In this document: positions 32,202 to 45,145 of the stretch, piece after piece
Numbering within the stretch: position 1 is the first letter of the stretch
Layout: each line of letters opens with the position of its first letter
Source of the DNA: Pezizomycotina sp. ARF18
Taxonomy: Eukaryota; Ascomycota
Direction of reading: 5' to 3'
Length of the DNA: 51,071 bases
Assembly (NCBI GenBank): GCA_002224055.1
Contig: AZLU01000064.1
Coordinates: forward strand, 151,881 to 202,951
Made by a program: the position numbers and the translations under genes
The notes under the pieces: generated by a model
Seen by the model: only the letters and a program-made list of their open reading frames with translations
Told to the model about the DNA's origin: nothing
The model's database searches: none

Positions 32202-35200
32202 TTAAAACCCCGCCATAAGTTCATTCCATGTAATAGGTTTCCTAACAGCATTACTAAACCCCTCCTTAAACGTACACCAAACATTTCCCCCTCACTCTCG
32301 CCTTTCCTCTTCTTCGCCGCCGTCGGTCCCGTCGTTTCCGCATCGTTCGTCTTCCGCTTCTTCGGTGGTGAAGACTCGATTATACGCCCGAAGAAGTCGC
32401 GCTTGACTTCTTTAACGGAGCGAGGGGTCGTCTACTTTTTTATCCTTTGATGATCACTAGGTAAGGGTTCGTCGATGGCGCCGCCTTTCATACGCGCTTG
32501 CCGCGCCTCTGCTTGCCGCTGCAGCATTTGCTTTTGGTATTCTTGGTCGAGAACCTGCCGGACGGCGTAGCGGGTTGCTTGCGGCGGAGAGTCGAGCATT
32601 AGGGTTTGGTATACTGTGAGTGTATCGAGTGGCCTATAACAGTAAAAAAAGAATTGGTTAACAACTATATATTCCTCTCCAATATCAAAAAAAAAAACTA
32701 GCAAATGGTGAATGGATAAAAAGTAGAGGGACTTTTTCCTTACGGTTCCATCCTTAAGACAAACCCGCCACCGCGCTGGAAGCCAGCGTCGGGCCAACTT
32801 CCACCCTCGTCTTCTCGAAGCATATGCAGCACTGCGCCATCACTCCCGCAGCGCGCTCGACCATGCGCTTCTCTACGTCCCTCCGCACGCTCGCGACCCC
32901 TGACCCTGACTACCGCCAACGACGACGGGCGTAATCTTCGGCTGCACGATCTGCACCAGCCACGGTGCTAGCTCATACGCCATCGTCTCTATCGCTTAAA
33001 CCGCGAACGATAGAGTGCGGTAGTATAGTAGTCATGTGCGTCAGCAAACTCATATTCGCCTTCCTCCCTCGCGGAACTCGAATTCCGCTTTGACACCCGA
33101 AAACGGCGCCTGGTCTTCTTCGTCCCTGTTGGATTTATCCACTTTGCCACCTTTAAACAATCTCCGACCTTTAAGTTGCGCCGACGCGGAGGTCGCGAAC
33201 AGCTTATGGAACGCGAGCGCGGGGTGGCGAGGTACGGCATCAATTCGTAATCCTGGCTGGATCCGAATACCTTCGACGACAGCGAGTCGTAAAAGTACAG
33301 CCAGTCGTAGCACTGGTTGGGTTTCGTAAGTAAAGGGTCGTCGTGGAAGGGTACGGTGGGGTACTTCGAGAAGCAGTCGGATATCACCTTGTCGAACTCC
33401 CCGTGGCCTCGACGAGCGTCCTAAGCCTGTCGAAGTTTGCCCGCTTCGCGGCGTCGCCGCCGAGGTGTAAAGATCCGTCCGCCTTTCTCGACGTACTGGC
33501 CGTGCCCGTCGATGCTGCGGGTCGCGGCATGGCTGCGCTGCCGGCTTTGCTTTCCGGGTCTATGAAGACTTGGTTTACGACTTCGCGCACGCCGCTACCC
33601 CGGCCTTTCCCGCCGGCGCCGTCGCTGGCACCTAGTCCTCCGCCGGCGCTGTACTCGCCTTCCAGCCACTTCTTCGTGAGCTTTATGCGGCCATTATTCG
33701 ATACCTCGAGCGATACGGCGGCGGGTGAGCACGCTGTGCTGCGTAGTCTCCCGCATATCCACTCGCCGGCCACCATGATGCCACGGACGTCGCCGCCCCA
33801 CTCGCTCGTGTCCTTCGCACCACCGACTCCGATGCCACCTTCAAACTCTACGATTCTGCGGATGGCATCATTGTCGCCGTCCACTCCTTCCTTCTCGAGT
33901 ATCTGCTTGAGCCTCTGCGTGACAAGCCCGAGCGGCGGGCGGCGCGTATTCACAATCTCCGACAGCGGTCGCAGCGTCCTCAGCGAATTGGCGTAAAGAT
34001 CGTTACAAATAGCGATAATAGGCCTGAAAAACCTGAAATTGTCACCTTTTTTCTTCCCGCGCTTCTTTGTTGGGTTCGTAGAGGAACCAGCCGGAGACGC
34101 AGCGTTCTTTGCGTCCTGCTGTATTAAATCGACGAGCGCTTTGATGAAACCTCCTTCGCCGCCGCCTTCACCCGTAACACCGTCGACTTCGTCCACGATA
34201 ACGCACACGGGTTCCCGCGCTTCGAATCGCCCATGCGCACGGTCTCCATGCCGACGATATCTTTGATGCGGTTCCGGACGACGTTTCCCGTCTATCATCC
34301 GACGCATTAATCTCCAGCGGTTCGTAACCCGCCTGCCTCGCGAGCACGTGCGCCATAGTAGTCTTCCCCAACCCCGGCGGGCCGGAAATCAGTAGTATCT
34401 TCCTGAACGCCGGCTCCTCATCGTTCTGCCCAAACTTGCTACTAGGATTTTTCTTCAACGGCTTTCTAGCCGCTGACGGGAAACAATAGGATCCCAACTC
34501 TTCAGCCACATGAGAATGTGCCTGTGCGTCCTCTCATCGCCCAAAAGGTCGGTAAACCTCTTCGCGCGGTACTTTTCCGTCCACAATTGCGTCCTACCAG
34601 TCTTCGGATCGACCTTCGTAGCGTTCATGATCGCATTCATCGCGAGGCTCGGAATCTTCGGCGCCATCGTGGTGCTTTGCTTCTGCTTTTCTAGTTCTTC
34701 GGCTTCCTTATCTTCCTGCTCGATAGCTTTCCGCATGGCGAAGATGTCGTAGCCGTAGTATTCCCTCTGCGCAGCGCCCGGAGGTCGCGGCTTCGACGTC
34801 CGCTCGAATACTTCGTGCGCGAGCTTCGATTTGTGTATCGTAGTTGCGGTGGGGAGGTATTGTAGTGCGTGGAACGTCTTTCCGGATGAATCGACGAGCT
34901 TTATCCGCTTTGTTAAGTTCGTCGATGGAGGAGGTGGTTGTTGCGGTTCGTTTATAGTAAGTTTTTGCGTTGCGGCGACGGCAGCGTCGGCGAAAGACGT
35001 CGATGCGGCGGGCTCGTCGTCCTCTATCTGGAATGGATTCGAGTCTGCCTCTACTACAGACTTCTGCGCCTGTGTATTCTTCGGCGGCTCATCGTCCTCC
35101 ATGAAAAAGGGATTCGACTCCTCGGCAGGCTGTCGATTCTCCTGCTGCACACTTCCGCCGCTCTTCTCCTGCACCAACGAACGATCTCCAACACCCGAGT

Positions 35201-35959
35201 TTATCACATCCGTACCCCTCTCCCTCATAACTTCCTCCTCATCTTCAAACGAAAACGGATCGTCGAACGCAGCGTCCATCTTCGATTCCTGCGTCTTCGA
35301 GGGCGCATCAGTAGCATTATCGTAGCGCCTGTTAGTTTCGCCAATTCATCGTCGAGAGCTTTACTGTCACCGCTACCGATATTCTTCCTCAACCCCGAAA
35401 GGCCCGAAAACGAGCTCTTCAGCGTCGGGAAATCGACCCCCGACGCCGTCATCTTTGTAAGCGCAGCCGGTGGTGAGGAAGGCAAGGGAGCTCGAACGGG
35501 CTCGAATCGTCGATGAAAGTGAAGTTGTAGTCTAGTTCCGTGTTGCTTTTCTTCGTTGGTGTTTCTACATATAACATTTGGTTAGCTCCCCCTTTCAAAC
35601 TCCTCAATTGAACATTTAAATAAATGAGAAAAAGCGGTCATCATACCCGGAAGCGCAGAGCTACTCCTAACACCCCTCTTCGGCGAGTACCTTCTGCGGT
35701 GCTGTATTACGACCCCTTGCCTGGATAACTCCGCCGCGCGCTCTACCGCAGTCTCCTGGATTGCGTCCTTGATGTCCGGGTCGGAGAAGAAGCTGTTCAA
35801 GTTGGGCTCTTGCTCGTTGTTAGCGGTTGGAGTTGCGTTGTCGTCAAAGTAGTCGCTCGGCGGTCCGTCGAAGCTGATGTTGGCTGATGGTGGTGGTTGA
35901 GAATCCGACGAGAAGAGATGCGAAGGGGAGGTGAAGAAGTCGGAGGGGATGTTTGACAT
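32202..35959 (-). CDS. CTF18: Ctf18, large subunit of the alternative PCNA clamp loader
   Basis: Ctf18-RFC loads and unloads PCNA and supports sister-chromatid cohesion and checkpoint signalling in the nucleus. The N-terminus (start 35959, MSNIPSDFFTSPSHLFSSDS) is disordered, with repeats of SNPF.(M/I)EDDEP near 35110 and 35035. The pre-ATPase block is LWTEKYRAKRFTDLLGDERT (34595). The AAA+ core shows Walker A LLISGPPGLGKTTMAHVLAR (34400), EPLEINASDDR, Walker B VCVIVDEVDG (34195), and RPIIAICNDLYANSLRTLRP (sensor 1 region, 34010). Further on are YDWLYFYDSLSSKVF (33300), MAYELAPWLVQIVQPKI (32980), LRMEPPLDTLTVYQTLMLDS (32745-32600), SVKEVKRDFFGRI (32400), and the typical end FKEGFSNAVRKPITWNELMA with stop at 32204-32202. 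DEVDG is the Walker B form usual for Ctf18. Two introns are clear. Frame breaks occur near 34480, 34270, 33390 and 32900. About 1,190 residues, slightly long for the family. Confidence 0.94.
32634..32743 (-). other. Ctf18 intron near the 3' end
   Basis: Donor GTAAGG and acceptor TTATAG. It is 110 nt and joins VLRMEP to PLDTLTVYQT, a conserved C-terminal block. Confidence 0.8.
35565..35646 (-). other. Ctf18 intron 1
   Basis: Donor GTATGA after SSSALP plus G, acceptor GTAG before AAACACC. It is 82 nt and yields the continuous reading ALPETPTKKSNTELDYNFTF. Confidence 0.8.
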
Positions 35960-36929
35960 CTACGAGAGCATTGAGGATAAGATATGTGAAGCACTTATGT
36001 TTAGGTAGAAGTTGAAAGGATCATATATAAGTGGAATGTAAAGGAGCTATGGAGCTTCGGAGCTTTACTGTGGGTGAAGAGGGATCATTTTTGTCGTTGT
36101 TGTGTTTATTTTTGGTAGCTTCTGCTTTGTGTAAAAGAGAAAAAAAAAAAAGGCGAAATTAGATGTGCAATTTCCTAATTTACGCGTACGGAAGACGCGT
36201 TTGTAAGTGCGTGATATTCAAATGGCGTGCAGTAGGATAATCACTATAAGCTGGGTAAATTTAGTTCACGATATTTCAAGAGATTATGACGAAAAAGCTT
36301 CAATTGTTTTCTATGAACATGATAAAATTAACTCGGAAACGACAGGATATACAGCTAGAGAAACTGAATAAATATACTTGGTAACGTTTATTAAAAGAGT
36401 GTAGTAAATTCTACGGTGGATGGCATTCACCAGCGCCATAGATGTGAAAGCATAAAGGTATATAAACCAAAGCAGCGAAGATTAGAGAACAAGACTTGGA
36501 TATTTGATAAGAGTATCATAAAAAAAGGGTTTTATATTTCTGATTTTTTTTAGGATTAGGAATTGAAGCGTCTCAGACATATTATAATTGAGGTAATAAT
36601 TATAAGAAAAAAAGAAAAACTCCATGCCCAATGATGATTATTAACTCTGATAATGACAGAAAAACTATGAAAAGTAAAAGAAAGCAAACGAGCAAACAGC
36701 GGTATCTCAGTCTTCATTCCTTCCTCCTCCCCTTCTGGTATTAGAACACCTGTCTAGGCGTGATATCTCCTGCTAATCAACACAAAAAACAAAAGAAGAC
36801 TCGTTTTTTCACTCTAAATTTAATAAATCTTTTTCTCATCTCGAAAAAAGCAAGCTAAAAAAAAAAAAAAACAACTTTTTAATATCATTAACGGCCGTGT
36901 CTGAAGAGGCTCGTCCCTTTTTTTTTTTT
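35960..36929. other. intergenic: Ctf18 upstream region and class VII chitin synthase 3' region
   Basis: No gene seen. AT-rich, with short A runs near 36140 and 36860 and a T run at 36919-36930 directly after the chitin synthase stop codon. It should hold the Ctf18 promoter (right of 35959) and the chitin synthase poly(A) site. Confidence 0.6.
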
Positions 36930-39900
36930 TTACATGTTGGCAAGTTCAATATCAATCTGCTTGTCAAGGAACGCGCGACGTTCGCCCGTGAGCTCAGTCT
37001 GGAGTCTTTGCTCGACGAGGGCACGGACCTGCTTCTTCGTAACGCTGTCGAGGTCGACGGAAACGAGACACTCCCGGATGACCTCGGCGATGGTGGCATT
37101 GTCAGGTCCATTCAGCGCACGCTGGAAGTCCATGACGGAGCTAGCGGGACGGCTTCCGGCGTATCCCGCGCTCAGAGGCGAGCGGGACATCGGGCGGCCG
37201 GGAGTAGAGTAAGGAGAGGCAGAGTTGCGTCCATTGCCTTCCTGCCAGTAATCGTTACCGCCGCCGCTAGTCTGTTGAACCGAGAGGTGGCTCCTGTTCT
37301 GGTTCTGGAAACCGACGCCCGAGGTGCTCTCAAGCAGCGTTGAGTACGAAGACTGCCTGTTGCCGAGGGGAGATGGGATGGGTGCGAGGTAAGGGTTGGT
37401 GCCAAGGTGGATGGTGCTGGCAGGCTTAGCAGAAGAGTATACGGATTGCATGTCGTCCATCTCGTAGCCTCCGTTGTCCTCGTACTGCTTCTCGATCGGG
37501 CCGCTGCGGCGTCCGGGGAGGTGATTCATCGTAGCATACTCGTCCCAAGTCTGCAGGGGATGCTGGCGGGATCAAAGGGCTCATCTTCGGTAGCAACAAG
37601 CTTCTTATCACCGGATTCACCGACGACAATACGCGTGTTACCCCAAGAGAAATCATCTTGCTTCCAGAAAGAGTAGATCGGTAGGACGAAGGAATAGATG
37701 GGAATAGCCATCAAGTAGATGATCATCCATCCGATGTGCTGCCACTGGCGTTTAATAATGAAGATGATAGCCTGGAGACCGTACACGGCAGCGAGCATAC
37801 CAATGGAGACAATGGGGAAAGCAGTTCCGGGAGTAGCAAGCAGGTAGATGAGGTAGCCAATGTAGACGACGGTGGTGGGGAGCAGGATGGTACCGAAGAG
37901 ATCCATGAAAACGACGAAGCGCATACTGAAGAGACAGAAACCGCACATGTCTTTGAGGAACATCAGTTCGACCAAGTTGTGAACGGTAGAGTTGATCCAG
38001 CGACGTCTCTGAGAGAGCAGAACGCTCCAGGATTCCGGAGCAGCCGTGGCAGCATAGGCATCAGGTACGAACTTGTAGCTCATTTGCGGGAAGTGCTTGG
38101 TCATCAGGGTGGTAAGGAAACGATCTTCTCCGAGAGAGAGCAAGTTCTTCTTGTGCAAAGTGTCGACCACGCCATCAGAGTATTCTTCAATAACCTTGCT
38201 CGAAATGATGAGAGGTTGCCCTTGTCGGCAGTTCGGAGACGATACATGGAGAAACTAGCAAGTAGGGAGGTTAATCGGATTTTATCTTCAGTGTAAGAGG
38301 AAATTAAGATTAAGACTTACCATCCGGGCAAACAAGTGACGGAACCGAAGAGAGACTCGAAGGACTTGGAAAGATGATGCGAGATGTAGTATTCGTAAAC
38401 CTGAATCATAGTCCACCAACTGCGACCTTCGTTTTCCAAGTTCGTCTCACCGCAGATACCGGCAATCTTGGAGTTATTGGAGCAGCTTGCGACGAGTCTG
38501 TTCAAAGAGTCTTCACGAACGCAGGTATCGGCATCAACCATGAGCAAGTATTCATACAGTTCCGGGTCGACACCGATGACATTGTTGATTTGATGGAAGA
38601 GTTCGAGTTCCAATGGGTTCATGGGAGACCTGTGGTGAACCCTGTTCAAGAAACTCATGAGGATAATCTGAGAGTCACGTTTACCACGGTTACCGGGCTT
38701 GGAAGACTCGGTAGGCTTTCCAACCTTGACTACGACGACGTAAGGGACGACACGACCTAGAAAGATGCATCCGTATTAGCAAACAGAATTAGCAAATAAG
38801 ATTGATGATTAATATGCATACCTTCGAATTCGTAGAGGCCAGAATAGACTTTGCCGTAGTTGAGCTGTTGGCTTCCTTCACCGACAGACCTGAACGGAAG
38901 CGCGGGAGGGTCGACCTTCGGATCAACACCGAGAATGTCCAAGACGATTTGAGGAGTAGATTTATCGTTACCGCCACCAACTACCATACCGTCGCAAATG
39001 ACGAAGATCAGCTTGCGCTTGTTCTCGTAGTCCAGAGCAGTAAGAGAATCTAGAGACTTTCTAAGCGAGTCCTCTCCTTCCGTATAACAAGGGATCTGGC
39101 AGATGACGAATTTATCTTGCATAGCTGGGCGACGCTTGGAACCGAGCTGCAGGGCAGCAAGGAACTTAACTCCGATAACAGCGCAGAGCACGACGGCGAA
39201 GGCAAGCAAGACGTAAGGTTGAACTAGACATCTGGGGAGTCCCTGAAATCTACTCGACCCACGTAGAAGGTATTCTTGAGACAGTTGAGATTGTTCGCCT
39301 CTTGCACCTTGTTGGAAAAGTAGGAGCTGAACGAGGCGGACAAATCCTGACCCGGACTAGCTAGGACAGCTTTGGTAAGGCCAGGAGCCAAGAAATTCCA
39401 GTTCATCTGCCCGGGAGCCAATTGTTGATTTGGGTTGGCATTCCCATTCTTGCCACCATTGCGATCAACATTGTAGAAGTAGTCCGACAGGTCATAAACG
39501 TTTCCGTTCAGAATGAACCACGGTACATTGGAATTCTGGCCGTCATCATTGATCCTCTTCTTCGACCAGATAAGATCGCCTTTGTAGTACTCTCGGATTC
39601 TGGGAGCGAAGTTCTTAGCGTACCAGTTGATGTTGTGAAGCTTGCTTGTAGGGTCGGCCTGGGAAGGACCGCTCGTGTGGACGAAACCTCCATTCTGCTG
39701 GAATGCCGTGTTGTTGTGTTGTAGGATCTGATTAGGATTACTGACCAGGCCAGGACAACCAACAGCAAGCGGGATAGGGAAGAATGGAGTCAGGTCCAGG
39801 CCAGCGAGCGGTTTCATGTTGGCCTCGTTAGTTTGCTGGTCGATATCACTATGCTGCAGCTTGTAGAATTTCGTGATATCATAAACGTTGCCCCGGATAG

Positions 39901-42361
39901 CGACCCAAAAGAGAGGTTGGCGACTTGGTAACCGACGTACTGCAAGTCCCAGACCTTATCCTTGTCAGGACAGAGGATCCTACCGAGGCCGATGAGGAAG
40001 AAAGCCAGAGCAGCGTTTAGGAAGAGAATGATGAAGAACAGAACGACCTTCTCACGCCAAGCGAGTCGAACGTCAGGTCGCTTCATCCTGCCGATCAACT
40101 TGAGGAGGAAGGATGGTATCCAGAAAGTCAGGGCCCAAACGAACCCTACCCAGACCTTACGGCCGAATGTCCGATTCTCTTCCCGGACAACGGCTTTCGA
40201 TCCAACCTCCTCATCTTCTTCATGTTGGGGTTGAATCTATCGTAGTCTTTACTGTTGATGAGACCGCCTGTCTCACCAAATGGCGGGGCGACAGACATGG
40301 GGCGGTTGATAAAACCGGCGGGGTATTCTGCTGTACCAAGAGATTGTCGCGGCTGCCCTGCTGGCTGCCGTCCGGCATGGGAGGGAAGAAGCCGCTTCCG
40401 TTTCCGCCATAGGACCGGCAAAAGATCCAGGGTTTCGACAAAGGCAGCACCCAACATGCGCCGGGTTTGACGTCCAGCATGAGCTCAACTTCCCACCAAC
40501 AACCCTCCCTCATCCACACGCGGTCTTTTCCTACAACGACCTCGCCGTTGCTCCAGCCACGCTCAAGCACCCAGCTTTCGACGCCATCACGGCCGTTCTG
40601 GCATCCTAGGATAGCATAGCGCTGCGCAAACTCCATAAAATCGAAGTCAGCAGTAAAGTCGAGATGTCTGTTTCTCCGGTTGCCCCACTCCATTAGGCGC
40701 CATGAGCGGACTTGCTTGGAGACAGCAGCAGCGGACCACCCGGCAGTGTTCGACGTCAAGCTCATAGACGGGGTCGAAGTTGCCGGCTGAGAACTGGCCG
40801 CACCGGGGTCGGTAGGCGACAATGCGATATGGTTCCAAACGCGGCTCGTCTGGATCACGTTCATGGTCTCGAGTTTCTCGATCTTGATATCGTGTTCCTC
40901 TGGGAAGAGAATCTGCTTGAGGAATCCAGCCTGTTCGACTTCGCGTCCGATCTTCTCGACGATACCCATCTCCCTGTCGCGCTCGTATTCTTCCTCACGC
41001 TGCGTGGCGCTGTCACCCTCGTACGCTCGACAGCTTGCCCATTTCCCTCAAAACCGCGCTGTTCGCCGACGCAACCTCTACGCCGTCCTCTTTCATCTCG
41101 CGTTGATGCCAAAGTCATCGTCAAAAACGAGTTTCATGCAGATGGCCTTCGCTTGAGCTTCGTCAGCTATTTCCATGAAAGAAACGGCGACGGTATCCCC
41201 TTCGCTTCCGGCGTTGCTGTCCCCCAATCTCTTTGCGGCGAATTCCGCTTCCATGGCGGCGTTGGCCTTGTTAATGACCCAGTTGACGAGGGCCTGATAC
41301 GCCACGCCAATGAAGCGAGCACGCTCATCCGCTCCAACCTTAACAAGAACTTCGGGTTCTAAGCCAAGGAGACCGCCAATGTCTTCGCAGAGCTCCTCGA
41401 CTTCCTCGTCGAAGTGAGAACGCTGATAGTATTACCAGCTTCAAAAGACCGGCGAGCACGGACAAAACCCCACGGAGCATGCTCCCCTTGATACCAATTT
41501 CCCTCAATCCTTGTCTGAAATCTTTCCGCGGAAGCGGCATCGTCGGCAGTAGGATGCCAAGCTGGCGGCGAATACGTACCGGACCTCTTAAGGAGTCGTA
41601 CCTCTCCGGTTGTTCCAGGGAGATACTCACGCTCCTGCGGGGATGAGGTCGAAGAAAGAAGGTAATAGAAGACGTCGAAAGCGCGGTACCCAGCCTGGGC
41701 GGGATCTTGAGCAGACCCTTATTGACGTCGATACCCTTGGGGGTAAGAGCAATGGAGCAACCCGTGGCATGTCCAGTTAAAGATATTTTGTGTAACAACT
41801 AAATCCGTGATGAAGAGGGGTTTGAGGAGAGTAAGGCGTGAGGCAACAATGAATGGACGGATGGTGTTCAAGACGCTCAAAAGCTTCGGGGACACCTCGG
41901 GAAAGTTAGAAAGAAGGGGTACCAGCAAAGATGGAGTAGAAGAGGGGATATCGAGCTGGAAGCAAGTCAAAAGCGGTTAGTTACTCCTTTGTTCGACACC
42001 CGAAATATTCCTCTCCCTGAGAGTAGAACATCCTAGTTCAATCAAACGAATACTTACGTAATAAGAATACATTGGTCCTCTGCACGTCGCCTGGCGTGTT
42101 CCCAGGCTCTGAGAGGCACTGTAGTATCGATGACTTCCTGACCAGGGGTGCTAATTCCGGTCATCATAGTACCGCCCTCCCCACCACCTCCTGCGAGGGC
42201 ATTGACAACCACAAGGCTAGTGCTGGCATCTATCTGGTAGGGAGACCCAGTTTGGAAAGTACGTGAAGGGCGGATATGAGGGCGGATGTGGTCGTCGGTG
42301 CAGCCGGATTGCCGCCCCAAAAGCCAGAGGTATTGGAAAACGTAGATTGACGATTCGCCAT
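36930..42361 (-). CDS. csmB: class VII chitin synthase with myosin-motor-like domain (CsmB type)
   Basis: The enzyme polymerises UDP-GlcNAc into chitin at the plasma membrane of tips and septa. Start 42361: [20 protein letters not shown]. The motor-like head (about residues 1-600) includes [20 protein letters not shown] and [21 protein letters not shown] see no P-loop in it, which is typical of this class. Two membrane segments follow (40180-40110 and 40060-40000, around [17 protein letters not shown]), then cytochrome-b5-like parts ([15 protein letters not shown], 39530). The catalytic part shows [20 protein letters not shown] (38550), [17 protein letters not shown] (38130), the [13 protein letters not shown] signature (38010), five or so membrane helices, and DDFSWGNTR (37650). 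The end is a DEK_C domain ([20 protein letters not shown]) with stop at 36930. Three introns; about 1,730 residues. Frame breaks near 42240, 41770, 41420, 40850, 40210, 39910, 39230, 38200 and 37550 look like lost bases. It is head-to-head with the class V gene. Confidence 0.93.
38255..38320 (-). other. class VII chitin synthase intron
   Basis: Donor GTAAGT after CLPGW, acceptor GCTAG before [10 protein letters not shown]. It is 66 nt, inside the catalytic domain. Confidence 0.88.
38757..38821 (-). other. class VII chitin synthase intron
   Basis: Donor GTATGC after the GLYEFEG reading, acceptor TTCTAG before GTCGTGTCG (product GRVVPYV). It is 65 nt. Confidence 0.85.
41956..42057 (-). other. 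class VII chitin synthase intron 1
   Basis: Donor GTAAGT after QCILIT, acceptor TTCCAG before the [16 protein letters not shown] coding block. It is 102 nt. The phases of the two flanking readings do not match exactly, which suggests a lost base nearby. Confidence 0.65.
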
Positions 42362-43215
42362 GGTTACGTCGTTCACCTCTGAAAAGAATCCAAGGCTAGC
42401 ACGCTCCTATAAAGAGGTATCGAATATTAGATTAACTTCCAGCTCATAAAAGAACTAATTGTCGCGTTCGACCTCCTTTAGCTTTTCGAGAAATAATGCG
42501 AGGGAGAAAAACACGAACCAACTGGAGACGCAGCTAGGTTAGGTTGTTCTAAATTCGGGTCCAGAGAGGGTCTGCAATAATTATGGAGAGTATGAACGAA
42601 AGATAGAATCGATTATGGAAAAACGAGAGTACTCCTTTGTCGGAATCGTCAAAAGAGAAACAGATGTGGTGTATATTGTTATCGTCCCGAACTGCAGGTA
42701 CATGTTAGCAATGAACCTTCAGATAATAGTCTGCATCTAAAACCACGTCTCCTTTCTTCCTTCCACGGAGGTCTCCACAGATCCAGGGAAATAAATCAGA
42801 AATCATACAAAGGCACGATGATGTGATCGAAGCCTGTCTTTTTTCCCGAAGGACGGTGAAATTAATACCAAAGGTCTCTTTAACCTATTTCTCCCTGCTC
42901 AAACCGCTGAGAACAAGCAGCAGCGAAAGAGAGCATCACAACGAAAAAGGTTGAAAAAAACGAGAGAATAAGAAATAGGACTGTCAAAACGAATGAAGTC
43001 CTTGAGCAATAGAGAATAAGAAGAAAAAAAGAAACGAAAGTATAAGAATGTAAAGCAAACAATCAAAAGAATAAAGGAGAAAGGAAGAGGAGAATGAGAG
43101 CTTGTAAGAGAGAGGAGGGAAGGGAGGAAAAGGGAGGAAAATAGGGAGAGTGGAAGAATTATTGGGAGAGAGGTGTGGAGTTGTGTGAGAAAATTAAAAT
43201 TATTTTCCCTACAAG

Positions 43216-43253
43216 TATTATTATTATCATTATTATTATTATTATTATTATTT
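43216..43253. repeat. (ATT)n microsatellite
   Basis: Trinucleotide repeat with one imperfect unit (ATC), in the class VII to class V intergenic region. Confidence 0.9.
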
Positions 43254-43923
43254 TTCTTTTTCCTTCTACTTTTGGGTTTTGAGTGGTATTTTTTTTTGAG
43301 GTACTTGCACTAACCTGGTTAATATATGAGACAATATGTACCTTCTCGGGAAGCTCCTAAAAATACACCTCTCTCTCTCCTAATAAGCTGTACGTAAGGA
43401 TAAAAAATTTAAAATTAAAATTTCGTCTTCATCCAGAGCAGAAAAAGAAAAGGTGCAGGAAGGGAAGACGAAGCAGAGGAAGAAAAGAGTTAGAGTTAAG
43501 TAAGGGTAGGGTGTAGGGCGGAAAGGGACCCTAAATAAGTAGCAATTACTAGTATTTTTTTCAATTTACTTACTTATTATTTATTATTTTATTTTATTTT
43601 TCGAGCCTCTCTAAATTGTGGTCAGAAGTCACTCTACTTCTTGCTGTGTCCGTGCTGTTTTGTTTTTATTTATTTATTTTCTCTCTCCTCTTAGCAACCA
43701 GCCGAAGATATAAATATATATAATCTATATAAAAAAAAAAATAATAAACAAACATCAACAACGATAACCCTGCTAAACAAGAGGAGAAAAGATACCCATA
43801 CATTATAGAGCCTCAATTTGCTTGTCATACGGAGTACGTGAAGAGAAACACAAGTGCTCACGATGGGTTCGACCTTTTTGTTCGCTGTCTTCTGCAAACG
43901 GCTCTTCTTTTAGGGGGAAAGGG

Positions 43924-43954
43924 TTTTATTTTTTATTTTATTTTATTTTATTTT
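43924..43954. repeat. (TTTTA)n short tandem repeat
   Basis: About five to six units of TTTTA with one T-length variant, followed by GCGATA. Confidence 0.85.
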
Positions 43955-44502
43955 GCGATACACAACAAAACAAAGATAATCTCGCTTCGGCAGCGGAAGA
44001 GCGTTTCGTCTCGCCCAGGGAATAAAAAGGAAAAGGAAAAAGGAAAAAGGAAGTGCTAAAATATACTTACTTTGCAGTCTTCCAGAAGAGACCTCAGCTA
44101 ATCAAACTTCCATTGGATCGATGGACTATCAAATTTCAAATCGGGTGCTTGTTGCTTAATATACATCACCGCTGATATATTATTAATTAATCTATCTATA
44201 TAACAGCTTTTTAGATCATCATCGGTCGAGAAAGAAAGGAACATTCCTTTCGAGAGATCACGGGTGGATATTTCACTTCCCCCCTATTTCACTTTGGGAT
44301 ATAATTTTGCTCTGTGCAGGTACAGGTACGACGAGCGAATTTCTACAATGCCACCTTTTTTTTGGGCTCCCCCAAAGTACCTGCTAATATTTTTTTTTTT
44401 TTATAGAGGCTAAACCGCGTTTGGGCCTATGAAGTATTGACGTCCTTTTCTAGTTGCACCCCTGGCCCACCTTCCATCGTTAGCAAGGAGAAGCGTAACA
44501 AG

Positions 44503-44526
44503 AAAATAAAAATAAAAATAAAAATA
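44503..44526. repeat. (AAAAT)n short tandem repeat
   Basis: About four to five units with one length variant, ending in AGGGG. Confidence 0.85.
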
Positions 44527-45100
44527 GGGGCAGCCAGGCCTTGTCAGGACAAATAGGAAGATGAGGACTGGGTAGAAAGATACTCCCGAGACAACAGACT
44601 ATTCTTGGCAGTCTTCATCGGGTCAGCTTGTCTATTTTCCTCCCTTCCTCCTTCGAAAACATTATGAGAAGATATGCACGAAATACGGGTTCTTAGAGAC
44701 TTTATCTCCCTCTTTTTACTTACAGACGAGACGGTATCACTTCGTCCTCAGTCGAAGCAGATGGGACTGGCCGATTCGTGGCCTTCCTGCTTGAAGACCG
44801 ACGAACTTAGCGACGCCGGTGGTGTCGTGTTGTGCAACATGAAACCCTTAACTAGGAGCTATTATTGGGGGCTAGGATCGTCGTGGCCCACCGCATCCAA
44901 CAGAAAAACCCACCACCGGCAGAAAACGCGTCGTGCTGCTGAGCGGTCAATGCGGTACGGCGGTACAAAAGGAAATCCAGAGCGGTCTGGATATATTTGG
45001 AGAGCGAAGCATGAATTTGGTGACTTGTAAGTCGTTCCTCTATTACGAATAATTTACCCGTTCGCTTTTTCCCGATATCAAGATTTTTTTTCTCCTTATC

Positions 45101-45145
45101 TTTTCTTTTCTTTTCTTTTCTTTTCTTTTCTTTTCTTTTCTTTTC
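45101..45145. repeat. (TTTTC)9 short tandem repeat
   Basis: Nine perfect TTTTC units, 45 bases. On the other strand these are GAAAA units. It may form a pyrimidine-rich tract in the promoter region. Confidence 0.95.
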
